From Rattus norvegicus (Eukaryota; Chordata; Mammalia; Rodentia; Muridae), in assembly GCF_036323735.1 (NCBI RefSeq), contig NC_086024.1, forward strand, positions 60,859,924 to 60,923,923: 64,000 bases of DNA. Direction: 5' to 3'. Both the position numbers and the translations under genes were made by a program. Shown in pieces: positions 23,664-36,400 of the stretch. The notes beneath the pieces were generated by a model that had not been told where the DNA came from, did no database searches, and saw nothing but the letters and a program-made list of their open reading frames with translations. Position 1 is the first letter of the stretch. Each line of letters opens with the position of its first letter.

Positions 23664-24833
23664 TGTGCAATCCCACCAACAACGGAGGAGTGTTCCTCTT
23701 TCTCCACATCCTCACCAGCATCTGCTGTCGCCAGAGTTTTTGATGTTAGCCATTCTGACTGGTGTGAGGTGGATTCTCAGTGTTGTTTTGATTTGCATTT
23801 CCCACATGACTAAAGATGTTGAACATTTCTTTAGGTGCTTCACAGTCATTCGAGATTCCTCATCTGAGAATTCTTTGTTTAGCCCTGAACTCCATTTTTA
23901 ATAGGGTTATTTGTCTTCTTGCAGTCTAACTTCCTGAGTACTTTGTGTATTTTGGATATAAGCTCGCTATCAGTTGTAGGATTGGTAAAGATCTTTTCCC
24001 AATCTGTTGGTTGCTGTTTTGTTCCTAATGACAGTGTACTTTGCCTTACAGAAGTTATGTAGCTTTATGAGACCCCATTTGTCAATTCTTGATCTTAGAG
24101 CATAAGCCATTGGTGTTTTGTTCAGGAAATTTTCTCCAGTGCCCATGCGTTCGAGATTCTTCCCCACTTTTTCTTCTATTAGTTTGAATGTATCTGGTTT
24201 GATGTGAAGGTCCTTGATCCACTTGGACTTAAGTTTGTACAGGGTGATAAGAATGAATCGATCTGCATTCTTCTACATGGTGACCTCCAGTTGAACCAGC
24301 ACCATTTGCTGAAAATGCTATCTTTTTTCCATTGGATGGTTTTGGCTCCTTTGTCAAAAATCTAGTGACCATAGGTATGTGGGTTCATTTCTGGGTCTTC
24401 AATTCTATTCCACTAGTCTATCTGCCTGTCTCTGTACCAATACCACACAGTTATTTTTATCACTATTGCTCTGTAATACTGCTTGAATTCAGGGATAGTG
24501 ATTTCCCCAGAAGTCCTTTTATTATTGAGAATAGTTTTAGCTATCCTGGGTTTTTTGTTATTCCAGGCAACTTTGCAAATTGTCTAACTCTCTGAAGAAT
24601 TGGATTGGAATTTTGATGGGGATTGCATTGAATGTGTAGATCGCTTTTGGTAAAATTGCCACTTTTACTATATTAATCCTTTTAACCCATGAGCATGGGA
24701 GATCTTTCCATCTTCTGAGATCTTCAATTTCTTTCTTCAGAGACTTGAAGTTCTTATCATACAGATCTTTCACTTACTTGGTTAAAGTCACACCGAGGTA
24801 TTTTATATTATTTGGGACTATTATGAAGGGTGT
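23664..24833 (-). pseudogene. Inverted ORF2 segment of the twin-primed L1
   Basis: The minus-strand text includes KEIEDLRRWKDLPCSWVKR and FNAIPIKIPIQFFREL (24558-24773) and GTGENFLNKTPMAYALRSRI (23970-24167). This is the part of ORF2 after the reverse-transcriptase core. It is fragmented by stops and frameshifts and is non-coding. Confidence 0.9.
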
Positions 24834-25166
24834 CCTTAGAAAATTAGACATTGTACTACCTGAGTACCCAGCTGTACCTCTCTTGGTCATATACCCAAAA
24901 GATGGCCCAACATACAACAAAGACTCATGCTCCACTATATTCATAGCAGCCTTATTTATAATAACCAGACGCTGGAAAGATCCTAGATGCCCTTCAACAG
25001 AGGAATAGATACAGAAAATATGGTAAAGCTACACAATGGAGTACTACCCAGTACTAATCAGAAATTCATAGGCAAATGGATGGAACTAGAAAATATCATC
25101 CTGAGTGAGGTAACCCAATCACAGAAAAACACACATAATATGCACTCATTGATAAGTGGATATTAG
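24834..25166 (+). pseudogene. ORF2 C-terminus, sense part of the twin-primed L1
   Basis: It reads as the last about 110 residues of ORF2, with KRKLDIVLPEYPA-like text, SCSTIFIAALFIITRRWKDP, and the shared end in which ISGY is followed by TAG (25164-25166). Stops are present, e.g. at 25006. It is non-coding. Confidence 0.88.
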
Positions 25167-25890
25167 CCCAAATACTCGAATTATCAAAGATGCACAGACC
25201 ACATGAAACTCAAGAAGGATGACCAAAATGCTAATGCTCCACTCCTTCTTTAAAAGGGGAACAAGAATACCCTTAGGAGAGGATAGGGAGGCAAAGTTTA
25301 GAACAGAGACTGAAGGAATGGCCATTCAGAGTCTGCCCCACATGGGGCCCACCAAACTAGATAAGATGGATGAAGCAAAGAAGTGCAGGCTGACAGGAAC
25401 CGGATATAGAACTCTCCTGAGAGACACAGCCAGAATATGGCAAATACATAGGCAAATGTCAGCAGCAAACCACTGAACTGAGAACGGGACCCCCATTGAA
25501 GGAGTCAGAGAAAGGACTGAAAGAGTTTAAGGGGTTTGAGACCCTATATGAACAACAATGCCAACCAACCAGAGCTTCCTGGGACTAAGACACTACCCAA
25601 AGACTATACATGGACTGACCCTGGGCTCTAAATTCATAGGTAGCAATTAATAGCCTAGTAGGGGCACCAGTGGGAGGGGAAGCCCTTGGTCCTACCAAGG
25701 CTGGATCCCCAGTGAACAGGATTCTTGGGGGGAGAGCGTTAATGGGGGAGGATGGGGAAGGGAACACACATATCGAAGGGGAGGGGGAGGGGTTAGAAGA
25801 ATGTTGGCCTGGAAACCGGAAAGGGAATAACATTTGAAATGTAAATAAGAAATACCCAATTTAATAAAGATGAGAAAAAAATCTAACAAG

Positions 25891-28379
25891 GAACCCACAT
25901 CGAATACCTTTCTACATGCTCTTCTGCCACATAACATATCTAGTCAGATGATCACAATTATACTGGCAATTAAATCATCTATAAAACCCAAATTCTTTAT
26001 AACTGAAAAGCAGTTTTACAGTTAACTGAGGCAAAATAAAGCAGTGTGGTACAACTTCATCACATGTGTCTGCCCTTTAAAATTTTGTATACATAGTTTT
26101 AATCATAATTTTATGTGTTTTGAACTAATATAGGTCATGCTAAGAAAACGTACTCATATTACTTTCTCCCTCTACTATTTTTCCATAGGAGAAATAGTTT
26201 TTTCAGGAATGTGTATTAAATATAGTACATTTTCAAAAAAAACTCTTGGCCAAAATTATGTAAAGAGTTTTTATAGTATAGGCATTTTCTTTTCTCATAG
26301 TAAGATGTCTAATATATTTCTCAGGTCTCGGGTACAAGCCGCATAAAATGAAGGGCTCTGTAGAAATAAGCTTTGTCCCCATTACATAATATGCAGAACA
26401 CATGACCTGGGATCTTATCAATGCCTGCACATTCTGGTGTGTTAAGAAGCAACCTCTGTGTCTGACTTAAGGTTCCACTTACTTTTATTAGATGTCATTT
26501 GTGTTACTGTTTTGTGATGGACCATTTGATATTTTTTCAAGTTTTATTTGTCACAGGTCTTTGAGGTCTTTAAGGATGTCATAACTATTACTGGTACCTA
26601 TTAAAACCAATGTAAGGCAACAGACTCAGAGTTAGCAATATGAATAAAATCAAAAGACCTATCTTGGGTTAAACACAGGCACTTGTCTCCAGTCATAATC
26701 CATTTTTCAACATAACCCAGGATTGTTAAAAAGATAACCTACTTTATAAAAGTAACAAAATTAACATGAACTATTTGTCTCTTCAGTTGTTTAATGAAAA
26801 TAGCAACAGCTAATGTTTATAAACTCGCTGTTTATAAACTATCCATGGGCACTGGTGGTTCATGGGCACCTGGTACTTCATTTGGCAGTATGTGTTTTAT
26901 GCTTTATTTAGAAGGAATTGTTATCACTGCCTTGTCATTAAAGGCAAATCACATAGGCAAACACATAAATATGTATATATTTATATAATTTCAGGGAAAA
27001 CAATCACTGTAGAAACATAAACTCAGCCTATGGAATGAAGATATGTAGAAGTCTACAGAAAGCCTTACCCTCTACTCTGTAACAGAAAGCTGTACTCAGT
27101 CAAAAGCCAAAGATGGTGTTGACTTCTCCATGCCTGTGTATGCTTGCCTTGTCACTCCCTGGCTTTTCTTTTTTAAATAAATAAGTAGGTCATATACTCA
27201 AGAAACTTTCTGTCTAAACTGTGTAAAAGTGTGGGAAAAGTATTTTCTTCTCTCTTCAAATGTCCCAGAGACACAGCCACTCAGAAAATTTCTTAATAGA
27301 AAGTGCCAAAGAAGAATGTCTCCCGGAGTTCCCTTTTCATTAAGCACTAGAACTCATACCAAGGTAAGTATGTTGTACACAATTTTAGAAATAAGATATT
27401 ACCAGAGACAACTTATTATATTCCCTAGTTTTCATATTCTGATACAAAAACAGACTTGTTCTTAGAAGGCCCCTTAAGTTGTAAAAATGATCTGTAACTC
27501 TTTTAAGTATTATTTACCAGTATTTTCTGCTTAGGTACAAGAAGAATTTTAACAGCAGAGATTAAAAATGAAATTATTTGTGATATATCTGCAGGACCAT
27601 AGTGAATCCAATGATTCCTCAGAACTCTGACAGTGTGTGTCGTTCAAAATGTTCAGAGTTTAAGTCAATATATTAGGGAAGCAGCTTCTTTTCTCTTGTT
27701 TTTTTTTTAAATGTGTTTTATGTGAAGATTAAAAATCTTATTTAATTGTTCACAGTTCATTTCTTATTCTTCTGCCATATGTGCATATAGCAGTCTCAAA
27801 ACAAGCTTAAAGCAAGATCTTTGAAATTTCGGAATCAATTGTAACTGCAATATATGTAAAATATAGTTCCCTAAAACACCCAAGGAAAATGAAGATTACA
27901 AAGCACTTAGATCTTATCAGAAATGCAACATTATCCTTAAGGTCATAAAGTAATTGACTAAAAAATATGTATTATAATATCTTTATAGTCTTACCTCTTT
28001 CAGTTAGATATAAATGTCCATTAATCAGTACTGAATACAGGAACTGTTAGAACTCAGTAGCATCACGGCACCTATTGAAGAGTAGAAAAGTGTCTGGTAC
28101 TGTCTGGTGAGGGGAGTAGTCTCACTGGTTGACATCATTGGAAACGATTTGAGAGCTTCTTATGAGGCCACCGTACAAAAAAAATATTTAAAAATTGCAT
28201 TAAATTCACAATCTAGAGTAGAACAGAAGTTTTGCTAAGTTGTCAGACACAAAAGTTTGGTCTCATCTCTACCAGGGACTATGGATAATTATCACAGAAT
28301 TTACTTGCATATATTACATAATTCAGCATTTTCTCTTATTATCTGTAAGTCTCTAATATTATGAAAAGATGTGAACTAT
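25891..28379. other. Unique intergenic DNA, no gene seen
   Basis: AT-rich sequence with no recognised repeat, RNA gene or protein family. Short frames at 26137-26430, 26794-26988 and 27229-27465 are unassigned. Confidence 0.5.
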
Positions 28380-29310
28380 GAAGGGGCTCAGGGTGTGAGG
28401 GGAGGGGAACATGATCTGGTATTAGGTGGGGGAACAAACTGAAGCCCTGAGGGCCAGCAGAAAGAATGGAAACAGGTGACCTTGGGAGTAAGGAGGTTGG
28501 GAGGACCCTCCAGAATATATCAGAGACATGGGACGTGAGAGATTCACAAGACTCAAAGGGGGGACCCTAGATGAAATGCACTATTGGGAAGAGGGGACTT
28601 TTTGAGCCCACCTCCAGCAGAAAGATAGACAAGGCATCAAATGAGGGATGGGGTTGCTATCCCACAGTCAAAACTCTGACCTATAATTCTTCCTGTCTGA
28701 AGAAATGCAGGGATATAAATGGAGAAGAGCCTGAGGAAAAGAAGGTCCAGGAACAGGCCCAAAGTGGGATCCAGCTCAAGGGGAGACCCCAAGTCCTGAC
28801 ACCTTTACTGAGGTTATGGGGTATTCACAAAAAGGGACCTACCATGACTGCCCTCCAAAAGACCCAACAAGCAGCTGAAAGAATCAGATGCAGATATGTG
28901 CACCCAACCCATGAACAGAAGCCTCTGACCACACTGACTGAATGAGAGAAAAACTAGAGGAAGCTAAGGAGGAGGGCAACCCTGTAGGAGGACCAGCAGT
29001 CTCAATTAACTGGATCCCTGAGATCTCTCAGACACTGGACTACCAACCAGACAGCATACACCAGTGGAGATGAGGCCCCAACACATATACAGCAGAGGAC
29101 TCCTGGGTCTGGGTTCAGTCAGAGAAGATGCATCTAACCCTCAAGAGACCAGAGGGTCCCAGGAAGTTTAGAGGTCTGGTGGGGTGGGGGTTGGAGACAT
29201 CCTTGTGGAGACTGGGTTGGGGGAGGAGGTATGGGATGTGGAACAATTGGAGGGTGGACCCAAAGGTGAATAAAATCTGGAGTGTAAAAATAAAAAAAAA
29301 ATAAAAAATG
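28380..29310 (+). mobile_element. Lx-type L1 3' UTR, plus strand
   Basis: Long purine-rich 3' UTR with blocks I recognise from old murid L1s: CAGGTGACCTTGGGAGTAAG, GAACAGGCCCAAAGTGGGAT, GTAGGAGGACCAGCAGTCTC, AGATCTCTCAGACACTGG and GGAACAATTGGAGGGTGG. It ends in AATAAAATCTGGAGTGTAAA and an A-rich tail (29284-29310). A 124-codon frame inside (28571-28945) is accidental. Confidence 0.85.
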
Positions 29311-30775
29311 AAAGAAACATACCGACTTAGCCCGAGTGTCTAAGGCAGAATGTTATCAGAGCCTTTTATTGTCATACTCTGCGTAAATGGACAAGATCTT
29401 CAGATATTTCTTGATTGACTACTTGTAGAAATAAACAAAGTTAATGGAAGGTTTTGAAGTCACTGCTAACCTTGTGGCCGGGATCCATAGCAGGAAGAAT
29501 GTTTAGAGCCATCTCATTTGCACACTGTTTATGTTTTTGCAAAGTTGAGAATCAGTGACCTCTCTTACATTGTAAAAGTTTAAAATTCATCTCCACACTA
29601 CAAAGCCTGTCTGGGAAGCATAGACTTTTATTCACTTAGATGAAATATAATCAAAGCAAAGCCTAATTAAAAATTCATGTATATCATTTGACTCAGTCTA
29701 AATTATTGCTCCAATGCAGAAATCGAAGCTAATTTTAACATATACCAGAAAACAGCCTTCTTCAAACGGCTCAGAAATATCTTTATATATAATCACTTTG
29801 TATATTATATATGTATCGTTTTATATGCATTTTAGCCTATTTACGTCTACATTTATGTCTTTGATTTCTAGATCTGGTGCTCTGTACTGACACTGGTTTT
29901 TTATAGATGACATCGAAGAGTCTCAGAATCATTAGCCACTTTCATCAGGGTGTTTACATTTTATACAGCTGGTAGAAATTAGGGGCATACAAGATAAGAT
30001 TTTAATAGAGAAGTTGTACAGGAGATAATGTCCACTGAATCAGCTTGTCAGAAATGTTGAGTGGCCTTCACACATCCCCATGACTGTAAAATGTCATTTC
30101 ACACCCCTGCCAATCCACTTATTAGTCCGTCAAGCAATGTGTATCACTTGTATCCCATTTACAGAGACCTGCAATAAAAAGTTAAACAGAAGCTGAAGGT
30201 TAAATCAATATTTTTTCTTGTTGATATCTTTCATCTTCTTTTGGAAATCTACAGAATTTTTATGTTCTAAGAGCCTTACAGATGAGACAAGGGTGTTCTT
30301 TGTACCACACTAGAAATACAAGTAAATTAAACAGCACTTCTCTTTATTACTGACAGCGATAGCACCAAGCCTCTGATTGACTCCTTGGAGAAGGATTTTT
30401 TAAAAACCATTGTGTTACACCATCTCTGGGACAATCTGTGTGCCACATAATATTTAAATAGTGTTCCTAATATCGCAGGGTCCTTTTCATCTCAGGGTGA
30501 AACATTTTAATTGTTCAAATAAATTCTTACATCACCCCAAAGTCTGCCTGGTGACTTTTGTTAAATTTCACGTACTGGCTTCAGATCCTGAACCGTTACT
30601 TAACTCCGATGTGTGCTTCTCTAGTCAGTCTTAGTGAGCTTTCACTTTCTGAGCTCCAGACATGGAAAAAGTACACATTTTACTCCATTTCATTTACTTC
30701 ACTATTATTGATATAAAATCAAGAAACCCTTCTCTTATCTGAAATCACTTTCTTTTCTTTCTCTCTTTTGAATTT
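29311..30775. other. Unique intergenic DNA
   Basis: No repeat, gene or RNA recognised. Confidence 0.5.
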
Positions 30776-31070
30776 TTAAATTAAATTTATTACTTTGACA
30801 AATGCAGCCCTGTATATAATATACTCTGACCATATTCTCCAACTTCTCTTACCCCTTTTTTGTTCCTTTGCCAATCTTGTCTCCATACAAGTTTCTGACT
30901 CACTTTCTTGTTTGTTTGATTCATTTTTGTTTTTATTTTGAGAGCCATTGATCTTAATGAGAAACTGCTTCATGAGCATGGGTGTAATATTATATCTACA
31001 GCATTGAAGACTCACTATGCTGAAGTAGATGACCCCTTCTCCCCAACACCTATCCATAGTCCTTAGTTCT
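30776..31070 (-). mobile_element. Probable old L1 3' fragment (minus strand)
   Basis: GTATATAATATACTCTGACC and the following pyrimidine-rich stretch, then a block around GAGCCATTGATCTTAATGAG, loosely follow the 3' end of an old Lx-type L1. Divergence is high. Confidence 0.45.
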
Positions 31071-31575
31071 CCACAGAGTTCCTCCTCATCCATGATTGAA
31101 AGTTTGCCTGGTATAGCTGGTCCCTGAGAGGTTCTACCAGTATCTGACAAATACAGATGCAGATACTCACAGGAAACCATCGGACTGGGCCCAGGGACCA
31201 CACTGGAGGAGATATGTGGAGGACTGAAGGAGCTGAAGTGGTTTACAACCCCATAGGAAGAACAATATCAGGTAACTGGACCACCCAGAGCTTTCAGGGA
31301 CTAAACAACCAACCAAAGAGTATATATGGAGGGTCCAGGTCTCCAGAGTCATATGTAGCAGTGGGATGGCCTTATCTGATATGAGTGGAAGGGAAGGCCC
31401 TTGGTCCTGTAGAAGTTTGATGCTCCAGTGTAGGGAGATGATAGAGCAGTGAGGCTGGAGTGGGTGGAGTAGTTGGAGGAGCATCCTCTCAGAGAGAAAG
31501 GAGAGGGAGGAGAAGGGAGATGAGATGGAGAGGTTGCTGAGGATTAACCAGGAAGGGGACATCATTTGAAATGTA
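31071..31575 (+). mobile_element. Old L1 3' UTR, left part, split by a younger L1
   Basis: Sense 3'-UTR blocks: GGTCCCTGAGAGGTTCTACC, CTGACAAATACAGATGCAGA, CAACCCCATAGGAAGAACAA, GGGAAGGCCCTTGGTCCTGT. It runs to CATCATTTGAAATGTA at 31575, the usual last bases before the L1 tail. The tail is found again at 37966-37999, so the younger L1 inserted here. Confidence 0.82.
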
Positions 31576-32267
31576 TATGGGAGACCCAACCACCTGGTCA
31601 GGTGGGCACTCCTGAGGCTGCAGAGCGGAAGAGACCACCAACACTGCTCACCCCTGCCCACATCCCTGGCCCAAGAGGAAACTGTATAAGGCCTCTCGGC
31701 TCCTGTGGGGGAGGGCCCAGGAGCGGCAGGACCCCTGCCAGAGACACCGCCGGACCCTGAAGGAAACAGACCGGATAAACAGTTCTCTGCACCCAAATCC
31801 CGTGGGAGGGAGAGCTAAACCTTCAGAGAGGCAGACAAGCCTGGGAAACCAGAAGAGACTGCTCTCTGCACACACATCTCGGACGCCAGAGGAAAAAGCC
31901 AAAGACCATCTGGAACCCTGGTGCACTGAAGCTCCCGGAAGGGGCGGCACAGGTCTTCCTGGTTGCTGCCGCTGCAGAGAGCCCGTGGGCAGCACCCCAC
32001 GAGCAAACTTGAGCCTCGGGACCACAGGTAAGACCAACTTTTCTGCTGTAAGAAAGCTGCCTGTTGAACTCAAGACACAGGCCCACAGGAACAGCTGAAG
32101 ACCTGTAGAGAGGAAAAACTACACGCCCAAAAGCAGAACACTCTGTTCCCATAACTGGCTGAAAGAAAACAGGAAAACAGGTCTACAGCACTCCTGACAC
32201 ACAGGCTTATAGGACAGTCTAGCCACTGTCAGAAATAGCAAAACAAAGTAACACTAGAGATAATCTG
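31576..32267 (+). promoter_or_regulatory. L1 5' UTR and internal promoter region
   Basis: GC- and CpG-rich relative to its surroundings, e.g. AGAGACACCGCCGGACCCTG near 31738 and GAAGGGGCGGCACAGG near 31937. It runs straight into ORF1. No clear tandem monomers are present, unlike mouse L1 5' UTRs. Long antisense frames (31167-31796, 31648-32073 on the minus strand) cross it. I cannot tell whether it is complete at its 5' end. Confidence 0.75.
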
Positions 32268-33341
32268 ATGGCGAGAGGCAAGCACAGGAACCCAAGCAAC
32301 AGAAACCAAGACTACATGCCATCATCGGAGCCCAATTCTCCCACCAAAACAAACATGGAATATCCAAACACACCAGAAAAGCAAGATCTAGTTTCAAAAT
32401 CATATTTGATCATGATGCTGGAGGACTTCAAGAAAGACATGAACATACTTAGGGAAACACAGGAAAACATTAATAAACAAGTAGAAGCCTACAGAGAGGA
32501 ATCGCAAAAATCCCTGAAAGAATTCCAGGAAAACACAATCAAACAGTTGAAGGAATTAAAAATGGAAATAGAAGCAATCAAGAAAGAACACATGGAAACA
32601 ACCCTGGATATAGAAAACCAAAAGAAGAGACAAGGAGCTGTAGATACAAGCTTCACCAACAGAATACAAGAGATGGAAGAGAGAATATCAGGAGCAGAAG
32701 ATTCCATAGAAATCATTGACTCAACTGTCAAAGATAATGTAAAGCGGAAAAAGCTACTGGTCCAAAACATACAGGAAATCCAGGACTCAATGAGAAGATC
32801 AAACCTAAGGATAATAGGTATAGAAGAGAGTGAAGACTCCCAGCTCAAAGGACCAGTAAAGATCTTCAACAAAATCATAGAAGAAAACTTCCCTAATCTA
32901 AAAAAAGAGATACCCATAGGCATACAAGAAGCCTACAGAACTCCAAATAGATTGGACCAGAAAAGAAACACCTCCAGTCACATAATAGTCAAAACACCAA
33001 ACGCACAAAATAAAGAAAGAATATTAAAAGCAGTAAGGGAAAAAGGTCAAGTAACATATAAAGGCAGACCTATCAGAATCACACCAGACTTCTCACCAGA
33101 AACTATGAAGGCCAGAAGATCCTGGAGGGATGTCATACAGACCCTAAGAGAACAAAAATGCCAGCCCAGGTTACTGTATCCTGCAAAATTCTCAATTAAC
33201 ATAGATGGAGAAACCAAGATATTCCATGACAAAACCAAATTTACACAATATCTTTCTACAAATCCAGCACTACAAAGGATAGTAAATGGTAAAGCCCAAC
33301 ATAAGGAGTCAAGCTATAACCTAGAAGAAGCAAGAAACTAA
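32268..33341 (+). CDS. L1 ORF1 protein (ORF1p), intact, 357 aa
   Basis: ORF1p binds L1 RNA, forms trimers and acts as a nucleic-acid chaperone in the L1 ribonucleoprotein particle in the cytoplasm. The start is MARGKHRNPSNRNQD, the usual start for this family; the ATG has G at +4. Domains: a basic N-terminus (1-44); a long coiled coil rich in heptads (about 45-175); an RNA-recognition domain starting at SNLRIIGIEESED (about 178-270, including YKGRPIRI); and a C-terminal domain (about 275-345, with ARRSWRDV, LLYPAKFSI and DKTKFTQYLSTNPALQ). Its length equals that known for rodent ORF1p. No stop or frameshift is seen. ORF2 begins 60 bases downstream. Expression would depend on the 5' UTR promoter. 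Confidence 0.95.
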   Translation: MARGKHRNPSNRNQDYMPSSEPNSPTKTNMEYPNTPEKQDLVSKSYLIMMLEDFKKDMNILRETQENINKQVEAYREESQKSLKEFQENTIKQLKELKMEIEAIKKEHMETTLDIENQKKRQGAVDTSFTNRIQEMEERISGAEDSIEIIDSTVKDNVKRKKLLVQNIQEIQDSMRRSNLRIIGIEESEDSQLKGPVKIFNKIIEENFPNLKKEIPIGIQEAYRTPNRLDQKRNTSSHIIVKTPNAQNKERILKAVREKGQVTYKGRPIRITPDFSPETMKARRSWRDVIQTLREQKCQPRLLYPAKFSINIDGETKIFHDKTKFTQYLSTNPALQRIVNGKAQHKESSYNLEEARN

Positions 33342-33400
33342 TCGTCTTGGCAACAAAACAAAGAGAATGAAAGCACACAAACATAACCTCACATCCAAAT

Positions 33401-36400
33401 ATGAATATAACGGGAAGCAATAATCACTATTCCTTAATATCTCTCAACATCAATGGCCTCAACTCCCCAATAAAAAGACATAGATTAACAAACTGGATAC
33501 GCAACGAGGACCCTGCATTCTGCTGCCTACAGTAAACACACCTCAGAGACAAAGACAGATATTACCTCAGAGTGAAAGGCTGGAAAACAATTTTCCAAGC
33601 AAATGGTCAGAAGAAGCAAGCTGGAGTAGCCATTCTAATATCAAATAAAATCAATTTTCAATTAAAAGTCATCAAAAAAGATAAGGAAGGACACTTCATA
33701 TTCATCAAAGAAAAAAATCCACCAAGATGAACTCTCAATCCTAAATATCTATGCCCCAAATACAAGGGCACCTACATACATAAAAGAAACCTTACTAAAG
33801 CTCAAAACACACATTGCACCTCACACAATAATAGTGGGAGATTTCAACACCCCACTCTCATCAATGGACAGATCATGGAAACAGAAATTGAACAGAGATG
33901 TAGACAGACTAAGAGAAGTCATGAGCCAAATGGACTTAACAGATATTTATAGAACATTCTATCCTAAAGCAAAAGGATACCTTCTTCTCAGCTCCTCATG
34001 GTACTTTCTCCAAAATTGACCATATAATTGGTCAAAAAACGGGCCTCAACAGGTACAGAAAGATAGACATAATCCCATGCGTGCTATCAGACCACCACAG
34101 CCTAAAACTGGTCTTCAATAACAATAAGGGAAGAATGCCCACATATACATGGAAATTGAACAATGCTCTACTCAATGATAACCTGGTCAAGGAAGAAATA
34201 AAGAAAGAAATTAAAAACTTTTTAGAATTTAATGAAAATGAAGGTACAACATACCCAAACTTATAGGACACAATGAAAGCTGTGCTAAGAGGAAAACTCA
34301 TAGTGCTGAGTGCCTACAGAAAGAAACAGGAAAGAGCATATGTCAGCAGCTTGACAGCACACCTAAAAGCTCTAGAACAAAAAGAAGCAAATACACCGAG
34401 CAGGAGTAGAAGGCAGGAAATAATCAAACTCAGAGCGGAAATCAACCAAGTAGAAACAAAAAGGACCATAGAAAGAATCAACAGAACCAAAAGTTGGTTC
34501 TTTGAGAAAATCAACAAGATAGATAAACCCTTAGTCAGACTAACGAGAGGACACAGAGAGTGCATCCAAATTAACAAAATCAGAAATGAAAAGGGAGACA
34601 TAACAACAGATTCGGAGGAAATTCAAAAAATCATCAGATCTTACTATAAAAACCTGTATTCAACAAAACTTGAAAATCTTCAGGAAATGGATAATTTCCT
34701 AGACAGATACCAGGTACCGAAGTTAAATCAGGAACAGATAAACCAGTTAAACAACCCCATAACTCCTAAGGAAATAGAAGCAGTCATTAAAGGTCTCCCA
34801 ACCAAAAAGAGCCCAGGTCCAGACGGGTTTAGTGCAGAATTCTACCAAACCTTCATAGAAGACCTCATACCAATATTATCCAAACTATTCCACAAAATTG
34901 AAACAGATGGATCACTACCGAATACCTTCTACGAAGCCACAATTACTCTTATACCTAAACCACACAAAGACACAACAAAGAAAGAGAACTTCAGACCAAT
35001 TTCCCTTATGAATATCGATGCAAAAATACTCAACAAAATTCTGGCAAACCGAATCCAAGAGCACATCAAAACAAACATGCACCATGACCAAGTAGGCTTC
35101 ATCCCAGGCATGCAGGGATGGTTCAATATACGGAAAACCATCAACGTGATCCATTATATAAACAAACTGAAAGAACAAAACCACATGATCATTTCATTAG
35201 ACGCTGAGAAAGCATTTGACAAAATTCAACACCCCTTCATGATAAAAGTCCTGGAGAGAATAGGAATTCAAGGCCCATACCTGAACATAGTAAAAGCCAT
35301 ATACAGCAAACCAGTTGCTAACATTAAACTAAATGGAGAGAAACTCGAAGCAATCCCACTAAAATCAGGGACTAGACAAGGCTGCCCACTCTCTCCCTAC
35401 TTATTCAATATAGTTCTTGAAGTTCTAGCCAGAGCAATCAGACAACAAAAGGAGGTCAAGGGGATACAGATCGGAAAAGAAGAAGTCAAAATATCACTGT
35501 TTGCAGATGATATGATAGTGTATTTAAGTGATCCCAAAAGTTCCACCAGAGAACTACTAAAGCTGATAAACAACTTCAGCAATGTGGCTGGGTATAAAAT
35601 TAACTCAAATAAATAGTAGCCTTCCTCTACACAAAAGAGAAACAAGCCGAGAAAGAAATTAGGGAAACGACACCCTTCATAATAGACCCAAATAATATAA
35701 AGTACCTCGGTGTGACTTTAACCAAGCAAGTAAAAGATCTGTACAATAAGAACTACAAGACACTGAAGAAGGAAATTGAAGAAGACCTCAGAAGTTGGAA
35801 AGATCTCCCATGCTCATGGATTGGCAGGATTAATATAGTAAAAATGGCCATTTTACCAAAAGCAATCTACAGATTCAATGCAATCCCCATCAAAATACCA
35901 ATCCAATTCTTCAAAGAGTTAGACAGAACAATTTGCAAATTCATCTGGAATAACAAAAAACCCAGGATAGCTAAAGCTATCCTCAACAATAAAAGGACTT
36001 CAGGGGGAATCACTATCCCTGAACTCAAGCAGGATTACAGAGCAATAGTGATAAAAACTGCATGGTATTGGTACAGAGACAGACAGATAGACCAATGGAA
36101 TAGAATTGAAGACCCAGAAATGAACCCACACACCTATGGTCACTTGATTTTTGACAAAGGAGCCAAAACCATCAAATGGAAAAAAGATAGCATTTTCAGC
36201 AAATGGTGCTGGTTCAACTGGAGGTCAACATGTAGAAGAATGCAGATCGATCCATGCTTATCACCCTGTACAAAGCTTAAGTCCAAGTGGATCAAGGACC
36301 TCCACATCAAACCAGACACACTCAAACTAATAGAAGAAAAACTAGGGAAGCATCTGGAACACATGGGCACTGGAAAAAATTTCCTAAACAAAACACCAAT

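Larger units (their letters stand above)
23648..25890 (+). mobile_element. L1 with 5' inversion (twin priming) and 16-bp TSD
   Basis: The right part (24834-25874) is sense L1: the ORF2 end, 3' UTR and AATAAAG tail. The left part (23664-24833) is ORF2 on the minus strand. One TSD, AAAAAAATCTAACAAG, flanks the whole unit at 23648-23663 and 25875-25890, so both parts arrived together. The inverted part corresponds to about 36845 back to 35668 of the near-full-length L1; the sense part starts at about 36882. Roughly 35 bp were therefore lost at the internal break. Confidence 0.93.

Noticed and set aside
28571..28945. A 124-codon open frame on the plus strand
   Set aside because: It lies wholly in an old L1 3' UTR, which is non-coding; the frame is accidental and has no protein family.
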